58,984 nucleotides of DNA, taken from contig JBLHXN010000008.1 of the NCBI GenBank assembly GCA_047630355.1, positions 1 through 58,984 on the forward strand, read 5' to 3'. Made by a program: the position numbers and the translations under genes. The notes under the pieces are model-generated. The model was not told the DNA's origin. It worked only from the letters and a program-made list of their open reading frames with translations, and searched no databases. This document shows, one piece after another, positions 8,725 to 18,500 of the stretch (positions are counted from its first letter, which is position 1; every line of letters begins with the position of its first letter). The stretch comes from JANQUM01 sp047630355 (GTDB lineage: Bacteria; Bacteroidota; Bacteroidia; Cytophagales; Spirosomataceae).

Positions 8725-8763
8725 TTCTCGACCGCTCAGCGGCCCTATCCGCTCAAACTGACA
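8725..8763. repeat. REP-like palindrome, partial copy
   Basis: Contains TTCTCGACCGCTCAGCGG then CCGCTCAAACTGACA just after the DUF3883 stop. The right arm matches the arm of the better-preserved palindrome at 8992-9054 and those at 35618 and 48940. Confidence 0.6.
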
Positions 8764-8893
8764 CCTAAGCCGTTTAAGCTTTATATAACAAAAATTCCCT
8801 TCAATTTCTTAAAAGGGATTGAGCAGAGGAGGAGGGATTCCCCACGGGGTTCTGTGAAGAACCCCTGGTGCCTCGCGGTACAACAGTTTTCAA
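8751..8893 (-). pseudogene. Duplicated 3' half of tRNA-Ser with its terminator (attachment-site-like remnant)
   Basis: This segment aligns with 9042-9172, which covers the downstream flank, terminator hairpin and 3' half of the intact tRNA-Ser. Shared blocks include CAGAGGAGGAGGGATTC and CCTCGCGGTACAACAG. Homology stops abruptly inside the anticodon loop (GTTTTCAA, then divergent AT-rich sequence). That is a usual crossover position for tRNA-targeting tyrosine integrases. Relative to the intact copy it carries an 18-nt insertion in the T-arm and a decayed terminator. The interval to the intact tRNA is only about 150-230 bp and contains no integrase. Confidence 0.75.
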
Positions 8894-9041
8894 ATAATAT
8901 TATTCTCCTTCGGCCAAATTCTTTCTTCTAAGGTTTTAAAAACATCTCACGTTGAAACGCATCTGACTTCGTTTTAGAGTCGTAGATATTCTGTCAGTTC
9001 GAGCGTAGTCGAGAACAGCCTCGTCGCACGGTTTTCGACAA
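8894..9041. other. Spacer between tRNA remnant and tRNA-Ser, containing a REP-like palindrome
   Basis: No coding frame. The segment lies between the two repeat copies and would be the whole content of any element bracketed by them. Its distal part is the palindrome at 8992-9054. Confidence 0.5.
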
Positions 9042-9054
9042 GCTCAAACTGACA
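8992..9054. repeat. REP-like palindrome (best copy)
   Basis: Left arm TGTCAGTTCGAGCGTAGTCG and right arm CGACAAGCTCAAACTGACA are near-perfect inverted repeats around a GC-rich centre. Related arms recur at 8725, 35618, 42000-42075 and 48940, always between genes. Confidence 0.75.
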
Positions 9055-9086
9055 TCTAAAACGTTAAAGCTTAAGCTTTATACAAC

Positions 9087-9117
9087 AAAAATCCCCTTCA
9101 ATTTCTTGAAGGGGATT
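9087..9117 (-). terminator. Rho-independent terminator of tRNA-Ser
   Basis: Arms AATCCCCTTCAA (9090-9101) and TTGAAGGGGATT (9106-9117) pair perfectly over 12 bp with loop TTTC. On the minus strand they are followed by a short T-run (9087-9091). It lies 3 nt beyond the tRNA 3' end. Confidence 0.85.
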
Positions 9118-9120
9118 CAG

Positions 9121-9205
9121 CAGAGGAGGAGGGATTCGAACCCCCGGTACCTCGCGGTACAACAGTTTTCAAGACTGCCGCATTCGACCACTCTGCCACT
9201 CCTCT
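9121..9205 (-). tRNA. tRNA-Ser(UGA)
   Basis: 85-nt class II tRNA on the minus strand. The acceptor stem pairs AGAGGAG with CTCCTCT, and the discriminator is G. The anticodon loop CTTGAAA holds anticodon TGA. A long variable arm contains TACCGCGAGGTA, and the T-loop is GGTTCGAATCC. CCA is not encoded. A matching promoter lies upstream and a strong terminator downstream. Its 3' half is duplicated at 8751-8893. Confidence 0.95.
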
Positions 9206-9232
9206 GTCTTGGTCTTTTATCAAATCGGAGTG

Positions 9233-9263
9233 CAAAAATACGAGTACATTTGCCATTTGTCAA
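9233..9263 (-). promoter_or_regulatory. Bacteroidota-type promoter of tRNA-Ser
   Basis: Reading the minus strand, TTG (9263-9261) is followed after 20 nt by TATTTTTG (9240-9233), matching the TAnnTTTG -7 element. It sits about 28 nt before the tRNA 5' end. Confidence 0.7.
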
Positions 9264-9366
9264 GCATTCTGCAATATAAATTTTCAATTTCTTTATCTCT
9301 TTTTTTATTGCGGATAAAAAAACACAAAGTTCGCATTGAAACTCAATTTGTATTTTACACGAATAT

Positions 9367-10431
9367 CTACTCGATATCTTTGAAATAAGCTCCGTTAGAA
9401 GTATTCAGTAATTCGTCAAACGGAATATCCTCTTGTTTTATAAAACCTTTATCAGGAAGTTTTCCATCGGCTACCATTTCTACTACGGCGGCAATAGATG
9501 CGGCGGTTGTCCAGGATATTGCCCGCCAACTAACTCCGTCAAGTTCAATTGGTGTGTAGGCACGGTAAAACTCTTCCCGTTTTATCCGACCTTTTATCCA
9601 GCCTTCCACCACAGCGTAAACATACACCACATCTTCCTGCACGGGCGGCTTTGCTTGGGTCAGTATTTCTTCTAATTGCTCCCGTCGGTTTTTCATGATT
9701 AGTTCGTAAATCAAAAAACGCATCAGCTGAGCGTGACCAGGGTATCGCATCGTTTTGTAGTTCAGCGTATCCACTTTTCCCTCGAAGGTTTCGCACATGG
9801 TTCCCAAACCGCCCGAAGTACTGAACGCTTCGAACTGCTCACCACCAATGTATATTTTCTCAATACCATCAAGTGCCGAAACCATTTTACGTTCACCGTT
9901 TTGAATAACTTCGCAATCATTGATGTATTCGTTTATCACTCCGGCGGGTGACCACGTAAAAGAGTAACCCAACTGTCCGTTTGGAAACTGGGGCAACGCC
10001 CCCACCCTAAGTTCAATATCTCGTAATTTATCAAAACGCTTGGTCAGATCCGAACCCACGATTCCGATGAAACCAGGAGCAAGTCCACACTGCGGTGCCA
10101 TAACCGCTGTAGATGTTTCCGCCATTTTACGAATAGCATTCGTGGTGGGTACGTCTTCCGTAAGGTCAAAATAATGGATACCTTCTTTGTGGCAAATTTC
10201 GGCAATGGGCAGGTTGAGATCATACGGCATACACGAAACCACGGCTTCGTATTTAGGTAACTCCGATTGGAGAAATTCTATGTTTGTTACATCACCTTTG
10301 ATGGTGGGAATTGGCAAATCGAATGTGTAATGCGGGTCATTTTTGTCTAACCCAACCACGTCAAATCTTTTGTTCAGTAAAACGCCGACTAATGAGCCAA
10401 CCTTTCCCATTCCGATTACTAGTATTTTCAT
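9367..10431 (-). CDS. Saccharopine dehydrogenase-like NAD(P)-dependent oxidoreductase
   Basis: A 354-residue protein. The N-terminal Rossmann fold starts MKILVIGMGKVGSLVG (G-x-G-x-x-G). The segment GDVTNIEFLQSELPKYEAVVSCMP is typical of the saccharopine dehydrogenase NADP-binding domain, and a central GLAPGFIGIVGSDL block matches the catalytic domain of the lysine-6-dehydrogenase/carboxynorspermidine-type branch. It probably acts on an amino-acid-derived imine or aldehyde. Substrate cannot be assigned. Single gene, divergent from the M16 peptidase. Confidence 0.85.
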   Translation of the reverse strand: MKILVIGMGKVGSLVGVLLNKRFDVVGLDKNDPHYTFDLPIPTIKGDVTNIEFLQSELPKYEAVVSCMPYDLNLPIAEICHKEGIHYFDLTEDVPTTNAIRKMAETSTAVMAPQCGLAPGFIGIVGSDLTKRFDKLRDIELRVGALPQFPNGQLGYSFTWSPAGVINEYINDCEVIQNGERKMVSALDGIEKIYIGGEQFEAFSTSGGLGTMCETFEGKVDTLNYKTMRYPGHAQLMRFLIYELIMKNRREQLEEILTQAKPPVQEDVVYVYAVVEGWIKGRIKREEFYRAYTPIELDGVSWRAISWTTAASIAAVVEMVADGKLPDKGFIKQEDIPFDELLNTSNGAYFKDIE

Positions 10432-10558
10432 GTTGTATATGTTTGATGTACTCGTTTTTACAAGTTAAACAAATCTATTATTTTTTAGGCTGATTGCACG
10501 AATAAGTAATGTTGTATGTTAAATTTAAAAGTTAATTTACGTACCACCTACACACTGC

Positions 10559-11794
10559 ATGATCAATTATAACTTCTTTGAATTGTCAAACGGCTTAAAA
10601 GTATATGTTCACGAAGACCACTCCACTCCTATGGCGGCGGTAAATATTTTATATAACGTCGGATCCCGGGATGAAGACGAGAGCAAAACGGGTTTTGCCC
10701 ATCTATTTGAGCATTTGATGTTTGGAGGTTCGGAAAATATTAAATCTTACGACGAACCTTTACAAAAGGTAGGCGGCGAGAATAACGCATTCACTTCTCC
10801 TGATATTACGAATTACTACGTTACACTTCCGGCAACAAATATCGAAACTGCTTTTTGGTTAGAATCTGACCGTATGAAAAGTCTCTCCTTTGATCCGAAA
10901 GTTTTAGAAGTGCAACGAAAAGTAGTTATTGAAGAATTTAAACAACGGTATTTGAATCAGCCTTACGGCGATGTCTGGCTGAAGCTCCGTCCGCTCGCGT
11001 ACGAAAATCATCCTTACAAATGGGCAACAATTGGTAAAGAGATCAGTCATATTGAAGATGCGACGTTAGAAGATGTAAAAGATTTTTTCTTCAAATATTA
11101 TTTACCAAATAATGCGGTAATGGTAGTGGCGGGGAACGTTTCAACAACTGATATTGAAAAGCTCAGCAATAAATGGTTTGGTGATATTCCGGCGGGAAAA
11201 CCTTACAACCGCAATTTACCCAAAGAGCCCAAACAAGTGAGAAGCCGCGAGCTACACACCGAAGCTGATGTGCCGCTTGATGCTTTATACAAAACTTACC
11301 ATATTCCCGGCCGATACGAAACCGGGTATTTTGAAGCAGATTTATTAAGTGATATACTCGGTCACGGTAAATCATCGCGGTTATACAGTAAGCTTGTTAT
11401 TCAGAAACAGATTTTTAGCAGTATCTCTGCTTACGTTACGGGTTCGCTGGAACCAGGCTTATTAGTCATTAACGGAAACTTGAATAAAGGCGTTTCGTTG
11501 GAAGAAGCCGATGAAGCTATAGTTGAAATTATTGAAGAACTTCGTTCCCAGTCTTTTGGTGAAACTGAATTGACGAAAGTCAAAAATCAATCAGAAACAA
11601 CGATGGTGTTTTCCGAGATCGAGTTACTTAATCGTGCAATGAGTATTGCCTTTGCCGCTAACGCCGGAAATGCCGAATGGTGTAATCAGGACATTGATAA
11701 ACTGAGAGCTGTTACAACTAAGTCAATGTTTGATTCGGCTCAAGAAATTCTTACAGCCACAAATTGCTCAACGCTTTTTTACAAGGCAGTTTAA
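10559..11794 (+). CDS. M16 family zinc metallopeptidase
   Basis: A 411-residue insulinase/pitrilysin-type peptidase. The inverted zinc motif HLFEH is at residues 48-52 (His48, Glu51, His52), and the third ligand glutamate is expected in the VVIEEFKQR segment. There is no signal peptide at the annotated ATG. The length equals one M16 half-unit (A+B domains), so it may work as a dimer. The downstream S9 peptidase begins 23 bp after its stop on the same strand, so a two-peptidase operon is likely. Confidence 0.9.
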   Translation: MINYNFFELSNGLKVYVHEDHSTPMAAVNILYNVGSRDEDESKTGFAHLFEHLMFGGSENIKSYDEPLQKVGGENNAFTSPDITNYYVTLPATNIETAFWLESDRMKSLSFDPKVLEVQRKVVIEEFKQRYLNQPYGDVWLKLRPLAYENHPYKWATIGKEISHIEDATLEDVKDFFFKYYLPNNAVMVVAGNVSTTDIEKLSNKWFGDIPAGKPYNRNLPKEPKQVRSRELHTEADVPLDALYKTYHIPGRYETGYFEADLLSDILGHGKSSRLYSKLVIQKQIFSSISAYVTGSLEPGLLVINGNLNKGVSLEEADEAIVEIIEELRSQSFGETELTKVKNQSETTMVFSEIELLNRAMSIAFAANAGNAEWCNQDIDKLRAVTTKSMFDSAQEILTATNCSTLFYKAV

Positions 11795-11817
11795 ATATCC
11801 GGAAATCAACTCAAAAT

Positions 11818-13980
11818 ATGAAACGACCCTTCCTTTTAATTCCCGTATTACTTCTTGCCACCTATATGAGCCAAGCCCAATCTGGTAAAACACTTTCTAC
11901 ATCCGATTATCAAAAAGCTGTCAATATGCTGGATGACAATTTGGATAAATACATCGATAATGATATTCACCCCCGCTGGACATCAGACGGTCGCGTATTG
12001 TACGCTTCGAAAGTAAACGGAGCGGAGACTTACAAACTCTTTAATCCCGACACGAAGAAATTTGTCACGGCTGCTACATCTGCCGAGTTATATAGCAAAG
12101 GCTCGATTCCTACTGAGGAAAGTAAACCTTACAATCGAAACGAAATCACTTCTCCCGACGGAAAACACGTTGCGTTCATCAAGGATTGGAACTTATGGAC
12201 TCGTGAAATTTCGACTGGAAAAGAAAAGGCTTTGACAACAGACGGCATTAAAGATTTTGGTTACGCAACCGATAACGCCGGATGGAAACACAGCGACCGT
12301 CCGATTCTCAGTTGGTCGCCTGATTCTAAAAAAATCTCGACGTTCCAGCAAGATCAACGCCACGTGAAAAATATGTACTTGGTAAAAACCACGGTTGGTG
12401 CTCCCGAACTACAATCCTGGAAATACCCACTGCCAGGTGACGAAGATATAATTCGGATTCATCGCGTAATTATTGATGTAAACGCAACACCCAAAATTAC
12501 TCGGCTAAAAATGGCACCCGACGCTCGTCGCGGAACGCTTTGCGATGATATTTCGTGCGAAGGCGGTTTTGACGATAATGTCTGGAGTACTGATTCTAAG
12601 AAATTAGTATTTGTTTCCACTTCACGTGACCACAAAGAAGCAAACGTGCGAATGGCGAATACTGAAACCGGAGAAGTCAACGATATTTTTGAAGAAAAAG
12701 TAGACACGCAATTTGAATCAGGTCAAGGAGCTATCAACTGGAATTATTTTTCTGAAACCAACGAGATTATCTGGTATTCAGAGCGAAGTGATTGGGGCCA
12801 TCTATATATGTACGATGCTACTACGGGTAAGTTAACAAACAAAATCACTACGGGAGATTATGTCGTCCTCAAAGTAATTCATACAGATACCAAAAACCGA
12901 ACCCTTTATTTCATGGGTGCCGGAAAAGAAGGTAACAACCCGTATTTTGAATATTTATACCGAGTAGATTTTAACGGTAAAAACTTACAGCTGCTCACTC
13001 CCGCCACGGGAAATCATTCGCCCAGATTATCACCTGATAAAAAGTACTTTATCGATTCTTATTCACAACCCGATGTCCCGCCGGTACACGAAGTGCGGGA
13101 TATGAACGGAAAACTAATTACTGAGTTAGAAAAAACGAATGTTTCCCGTTTAAAAGCAACCGGATGGCAACCAACAACTTCATTCACCGTAAAATCAGCC
13201 GATAACCGTTGGGATTTATACGGACTGATGTACACACCGACTAATTTGGATAAAACCAAAAAATATCCGGTGGTAATTTACATCTATCCCGGACCGCAAG
13301 GCGGAAGCGTAGGTTCGTGGAATTTTTACGCCGGTAGAAGAGACAACCAAGCTCTTGCAGAATTAGGCTTTGTAGTTATAGTACTTGAAGGAAGCTGTAA
13401 CCCCGGCCGTTCAAAATCTTTTCACGATGCTTGTTACGGAGATATGGCAGCCAACACATTACCTGATCAGATTTCGGGTCTAAAGCAATTGAAACAAAAA
13501 CACGATTATTTGGATTTAGACCGGGTTGGAATTTGGGGACACTCAGGTGGTGGATTTGCAACCGCCGCTGCTATGTTCAAATACCCTGATTTCTTTAAAG
13601 TAGGTATTGCCGAATCAGGAAACCATGAGAACAGAAATTACGAGGATGATTGGGGCGAGCGTTACAATGGTCTCGAAGAAGTAAGCGAAGCCGGAATATC
13701 TAATTACGAGCAACAAGCAAATCAAACTTTTGCAAAAGATCTAAAAGGCAAATTAATGCTCATTCATGGCGGGTTGGACGACAACGTTCCTCCTTATAAT
13801 ACGTACCTCGTAGTTGACGAATTGATAAAAAATAACAAAGACTTTGACTTAATTATTCTTCCAAACGCCCGTCACGGTTACGGTAACGACCGTAATTATA
13901 TTATGCGGCGGCGGTGGGATTATTTTGTCCAACACTTGATGAGTGCTACCCCACCAAAAGAGTTTAAAATCGAAAATTGA
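11818..13980 (+). CDS. Secreted S9-family (dipeptidyl peptidase IV-like) serine peptidase
   Basis: A 720-residue exported peptidase starting at the ATG at 11818. Residues 1-20 form a signal peptide (KRPFLLIPVLLLATYMSQAQ). An upstream in-frame ATG at 11764 lies inside the M16 gene. An N-terminal beta-propeller region (about 30-480) is followed by an alpha/beta hydrolase domain. The catalytic residues are Ser576 in GHSGGG, Asp654 in GGLDDN and His686 in ARHGYG. Family members cleave X-Pro or similar dipeptides from peptide N-termini in the periplasm. It follows M16 in an apparent operon and is followed by a strong terminator. Confidence 0.92.
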   Translation: MKRPFLLIPVLLLATYMSQAQSGKTLSTSDYQKAVNMLDDNLDKYIDNDIHPRWTSDGRVLYASKVNGAETYKLFNPDTKKFVTAATSAELYSKGSIPTEESKPYNRNEITSPDGKHVAFIKDWNLWTREISTGKEKALTTDGIKDFGYATDNAGWKHSDRPILSWSPDSKKISTFQQDQRHVKNMYLVKTTVGAPELQSWKYPLPGDEDIIRIHRVIIDVNATPKITRLKMAPDARRGTLCDDISCEGGFDDNVWSTDSKKLVFVSTSRDHKEANVRMANTETGEVNDIFEEKVDTQFESGQGAINWNYFSETNEIIWYSERSDWGHLYMYDATTGKLTNKITTGDYVVLKVIHTDTKNRTLYFMGAGKEGNNPYFEYLYRVDFNGKNLQLLTPATGNHSPRLSPDKKYFIDSYSQPDVPPVHEVRDMNGKLITELEKTNVSRLKATGWQPTTSFTVKSADNRWDLYGLMYTPTNLDKTKKYPVVIYIYPGPQGGSVGSWNFYAGRRDNQALAELGFVVIVLEGSCNPGRSKSFHDACYGDMAANTLPDQISGLKQLKQKHDYLDLDRVGIWGHSGGGFATAAAMFKYPDFFKVGIAESGNHENRNYEDDWGERYNGLEEVSEAGISNYEQQANQTFAKDLKGKLMLIHGGLDDNVPPYNTYLVVDELIKNNKDFDLIILPNARHGYGNDRNYIMRRRWDYFVQHLMSATPPKEFKIEN

Positions 13981-13987
13981 CAAAATG

Positions 13988-14021
13988 AAAACCCTCCAAC
14001 ATTAATTTTCGGAGGGTTTTT
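13988..14021. terminator. Intrinsic terminator between convergent genes
   Basis: Arms AAAACCCTCC and GGAGGGTTTT with a 13-nt loop and T-run. It sits right after the S9 peptidase stop and 17 bp before the 3' end of the convergent hydrolase gene. Confidence 0.85.
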
Positions 14022-14037
14022 CGTGTAACCTTTACTA

Positions 14038-14679
14038 TTATTTAGTAAACGGATTATTCTTCTTTTCGTAGCCGATTGTTGTAGGCTCCATGTGTCCAGC
14101 GTACACGATATACTCATCTGGCAAAGTATAAAATTTTGTTTTTATACTGTTAATTAATTCTTCATGACTGCAAAGCGGAAAGTCAGTTCTGCCAACGCTT
14201 CCTTTGAAAAGGCAATCTCCTCCAATTACGTACTTATCGAACGTATTTATAAACGCAATATGACCAGGAGCGTGACCGGGAACATGAATAATTTCGAGAG
14301 TCGTGTTTCCGAACTTAAACTGTTCCCCTTCTTTCAAAAATTCGTCAGCTTCTACAGGTTCGTACCCGGGTATCCCCCATGTTTTACATCGTATTTCCAC
14401 ATCAGCTAAAACCGGCAAATCAGCTTTGTGCATGTACATTTTCACCGCAAATTTACGCTTAACATAGGCACTGCCGAATACATGATCCAGGTGCGTGTGA
14501 GTTTGCAACAGAGCCTTAACTATTAGTTTATTGTCTTCCACATACTTTGCCAACTCTTCTTTTTCGTGTTGTGCCAGACAACCTGGGTCCACAATTACAG
14601 CTTCACGCGTATCATCATATAAGATATATGTGTTTTCCTGAAAAGGAGAGAATATAAAAGAGGTGACTTTTGATAACAT
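14038..14679 (-). CDS. Metallo-beta-lactamase-fold hydrolase (glyoxalase II-like)
   Basis: A 213-residue cytoplasmic protein. The zinc-binding H-x-H-x-D-H is at residues 61-66 (HTHLDH). VPGHAPGHI supplies the next ligand histidine, and VIGGDCLFKGSVGRTDFP is the diagnostic glyoxalase II-like aspartate block. The terminal region has YAGHMEPTTIGYEK. It probably hydrolyses a thioester such as S-D-lactoylglutathione or an analogue. Substrate is uncertain because many Bacteroidota lack glutathione. Single gene. Confidence 0.88.
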   Translation of the reverse strand: MLSKVTSFIFSPFQENTYILYDDTREAVIVDPGCLAQHEKEELAKYVEDNKLIVKALLQTHTHLDHVFGSAYVKRKFAVKMYMHKADLPVLADVEIRCKTWGIPGYEPVEADEFLKEGEQFKFGNTTLEIIHVPGHAPGHIAFINTFDKYVIGGDCLFKGSVGRTDFPLCSHEELINSIKTKFYTLPDEYIVYAGHMEPTTIGYEKKNNPFTK

Positions 14680-14981
14680 ATTAGTACATCGATTTGTGTT
14701 TGTAAAACAAAGCTACAAAAACTGCGAGACTGTTTGGGTTAATACGTTTGGACTATTAAGTTGTCGTGGTTTCACCCGTGTTAATCTACTAATAATACGA
14801 TTTCCTCGCACATGACTAAGAGCAATCTAAATTAGCCAGTTTCTAAGTAGCAGATTATCTATTGGTTCGACCAATAAACTATTCTTTTGACTGTACCTTT
14901 TGTTTAACTTTATATAAACAAAAAGATAATAGGATTGTTTTTATTGATGGTTGGTTGTCTTTTTAACTACAAAAAATCCCT
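14680..14981. other. Intergenic region upstream of HNH endonuclease gene
   Basis: About 300 bp, A+T-rich, no gene seen. A short perfect palindrome TATTGGTTCGACCAATA at 14860-14876 is a candidate operator for the HNH gene. Confidence 0.4.
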
Positions 14982-15599
14982 ATGAGCAGTATGAATGGTG
15001 TTAGAAACAGTGACAAGTTTCTCTGGATAGAAAAATGGATTCCAATAGTAATAGACGTTGAAGGAGTAGATAATCCTCCTAAGTACGAGGCATCTAACCT
15101 TGGAAGGCTAAGAAGTTTTCAAAATAGTAAAGACGGTAAACTAATAAAAGGTTCGGTTATTCAGGGGTATCGCTCATTGAATGTACGCTTACCTAAAGGT
15201 AAATCTTTCAACCGCTACGTTCATAAGGTAGTTGCCGAAGGATTTGCAAACCGACCAGACGAAGACCACAAATACGTCATTCACTTAGATTTTGATAAAC
15301 AAAATAATCACTTTGAAAACCTCAAGTGGGTTACGAAAGAACAGATGATTGACCACAACCGGGTAAATCCTGCGGTTGTTAATAGACGTATACCCAGACA
15401 TTCCAAAAATTATAAACTTACCGAAACAAAAGTGAGGCTAATTAAGAAAATGCTTAGGAGTAATTCAACACGCTTAAAAATGATTGCCAAGCAATTCGGA
15501 ATTACACATACACAACTTAATCGGATTAAATCAGGAGAAAACTGGGGTAAGGTTCAGATTGACGAACCTGCCTATCGGGCAAGTGGTAAATCAACATAA
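14982..15599 (+). CDS. NUMOD4/HNH homing-type endonuclease
   Basis: A 205-residue protein. Residues 13-45 match NUMOD4 (W-x-P..., then YEASNLGRLRSF). The HNH_3-type segment follows: YVHKVVAEGFANRP, then IHLDFDKQNNHFENLKWV with the His and Asn residues of an HNH core. The C-terminal 50 residues form a helix-turn-helix (MIAKQFGITHTQLNRIKSG). Such proteins are usually phage- or intron-borne free-standing homing endonucleases. Its 3' end overlaps the convergent histidine kinase gene by 28 bp. No intron, phage gene or duplicated target is visible nearby, so it is a lone selfish or domesticated gene. Confidence 0.85.
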   Translation: MSSMNGVRNSDKFLWIEKWIPIVIDVEGVDNPPKYEASNLGRLRSFQNSKDGKLIKGSVIQGYRSLNVRLPKGKSFNRYVHKVVAEGFANRPDEDHKYVIHLDFDKQNNHFENLKWVTKEQMIDHNRVNPAVVNRRIPRHSKNYKLTETKVRLIKKMLRSNSTRLKMIAKQFGITHTQLNRIKSGENWGKVQIDEPAYRASGKST

Positions 15600-18500
15600 A
15601 AGGCAGTACCGACGTTAGCTTCGGTATCAAACCAGATATTTCCTCCACCGTGCTCGATACCTCTTTTTGCCAATGCAAGTCCAAGCCCTGAACCACCTAC
15701 TTTTGTACTAAAATTAGGAATAAATACCTTCTCGTGAATCTCTTCCGGTACGCCCACTCCGTTGTCTCTTACCTCCACAATCGCAAAGCTATCTTCCTCA
15801 TTTTTATAGGCTGAAATCTCAATCTTTGGTCGTTTATCAATAGATACAGATTGCAATCCGTTGATTATTAAGTTTGTAAGAACTCTACTCATCAACTGTC
15901 GATCTCCCCGAACCATTAGTTTAGGCTGCAGAAAATTTAACTGGAAATCAGAGTTTTTATTCGTGGTGTATAAATCAGCCACTTTTTGAATCACCTCTAC
16001 TAAGTCAAATTCTTCTGACGTTGGAACCGGCATCTTAGCGAATTCAGAAAATGAATTTGCGATTTCACTTATATTATCAATTTGCTCGTTAAGAGAATTC
16101 AGTGCCCGCTCAATACGTTGTTTCGATTTCGGATTATCCACCGGGAGAGTTCTTTGCAACTGCTGAATAGATAGCTTCATTGGAGTTAACGGGTTCTTAA
16201 TCTCATGAGCTACTTGTTTTGCCATCTCACGCCACGCTGTTTGCTTTTCACTGTTTGATAATGCGATTTTACTTTCTTCAAGTTTCTCCAACATACGATT
16301 ATAAGCACGTACCAGTACGCCCATCTCGTCATTTGTTTCTTTGAGAAGAAGCGGTTCGTCTAATTTATCCAGGTTTGTCTTACGTAAATGCCTCGTAACA
16401 GTTCTGATTGGATTAGTCAACTGACGGGAAACGAAGAATGCGGCAATCAACAAAAAGATAAACAGAAATATGAAAATATTAAGGATTGACGAAATTACCG
16501 TTGTGAGGTGCCTATTTAATACAAGTCCAGAACCTACGTGCGGAACTCCGATTACTAGTTTTTGATTGTTCAATATTGGATAGATTCCGACATAAGACGA
16601 CAAGTGAATCTCTCCGTACGATTCGTCTTCTAATAATACTTGCCGCTCGTTCTTTTCAATTAACTCCGTGAAAGCTTTTGAATTCAAATAAGCGGGAAGA
16701 GTTTCAAAACCTTGATTAGCAACGTATTCTTGTTTACCATTTTCGTTGTAAATACTAAACCCAGCTTTAGAATTCTGAGCCAAACCATTTAATTCCTGTT
16801 CGAAATAAGCTTTACTCATTTTACCAGAAAAGAAATCGGCGGCCACGAGTTGAACCGTTGAAGCCAGACTAGCAGTATTTTCCTTAAATCCGTTTTCCTG
16901 ATTTCTTCTTAGTGTAGTACCAACCACACTAATAGCAATAATCAAAATGAGCAAGAGTGGTAACAGAAAGGCAGTATTCAGGTACAACTGAATACGCGTC
17001 GTAAAATTCATTTGTGAACGCTTGCTGTACCCGTGTCGGAAACCATAGATGATTAGAATGAACGATATTACAAATACTGAAATCAGGAAAAGAAATGAGA
17101 GGTTTGCCCAGTCGTTTAAAAAATTATCATCTGGCAAAGAGACTATCAGCATCCGGCCATCAGTGTTTTTTACACCATAGTGCCGAAAGCCTTCTTCAAC
17201 CACCCCAACGGTTAGAAGTTCATCGCTTTTATTAAGATTACTATTCCATTTGTCTATATAGTTAAATGTTCCTTCAGAATCTACCAAGTTATTTTCACTA
17301 TCAAAAAGTCCGAAGCTGTAATCATTCACTTCGCTTTTTGCAAAAACAGAAACTACTTGAAATCCATTGAAATTTTTCAGGTTATGAGTCAATAAAAGAT
17401 AATCGAACTCAACGAGTACAGTTCCTAAAATAGTCCCATCCTCTTCTTTTATATTGGCCTCCCCGTAAAATAGAACATTTCCGTCAGGATTGACCATTTT
17501 ATAGATTCTGGATTTAGGCATGGAAACTCCATCCAACTCAAAGTCATTCTTCCACGCCGCAAATGATTTACTATCAGGCAATATATCTAAGTTGATTCCT
17601 ATTGGATCAAAAACATATACTCCTGATTGATAACCATTTATTAAATCGGCGAGGTGATTATCTTTAACTTGTCGTGTCACTCTTTCCCAAGCCAGCGTTT
17701 GCTGAACAATGGCAGCTCTTATGCTTTCGTCCGCTTCGATATCGGCTATTTTTTTAGCAATTAGTTTTTCAAAAATAAGATCGTTGTTTGAAAATATCGA
17801 GCGACTAACTTCCTGCACATCGTTACGTTTTTTCAAATCAAAGTATTGGTGCAATACAACTGTGCCTAATGCTGCAAATAGAAATGCTGACAGGAAAAAG
17901 TAAAGTGAAGTCTTAAAACGTAAAACGTAAAAACTTCGGGAAAGCTGAAAGTAATATACGAGTAAGAAATAAAGACCGACTAAGAGATAAATCCAATTTA
18001 AATCATTGGCTATGGCAAGAAGTATGAAACTCAAAATAAAGCCATAAAGCCAATGCAAAAAACCCCCTACTTTCTGCGGAAAAAGTTTTGAAAAAGCATA
18101 GATAAGGCTGTGGCTTGCCAAAAAGAATATTGTTGATAGAAGTATAAAATATACAAACAATGCAATTTTCGCCGAATCAAAGTTCGTAGTCAATCCATAG
18201 CTGTATTCACCATTTGAGAAGACTAATACACTATTAAGTTCGCTTGTAAGTAAATACGAAATTATGAATACCAGTACTACACAAATTACAGCGAAGAAGC
18301 TTCTTGTAAGTTGTTTTGATTTTATGGTGTAGTAATATGCGGTAGAGCGATAAAAATAGGAAGCTAAAAAGCCAACTAAAATTACCACGATGAGGCTGTT
18401 GATAAGCCGGTCACCCAATGAAATATCCCAAGGGTTTCCTGTCAAATACGTAGGATTAAAACCAGAAGGTTGAAATTTAATCAGTGAAATATTATTCACC

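Noticed and set aside
8751..9172. tRNA-Ser repeat as proof that the defence operon is bracketed by attachment sites
   Set aside because: The operon is outside the interval between the two copies, and no third copy was found upstream of it.
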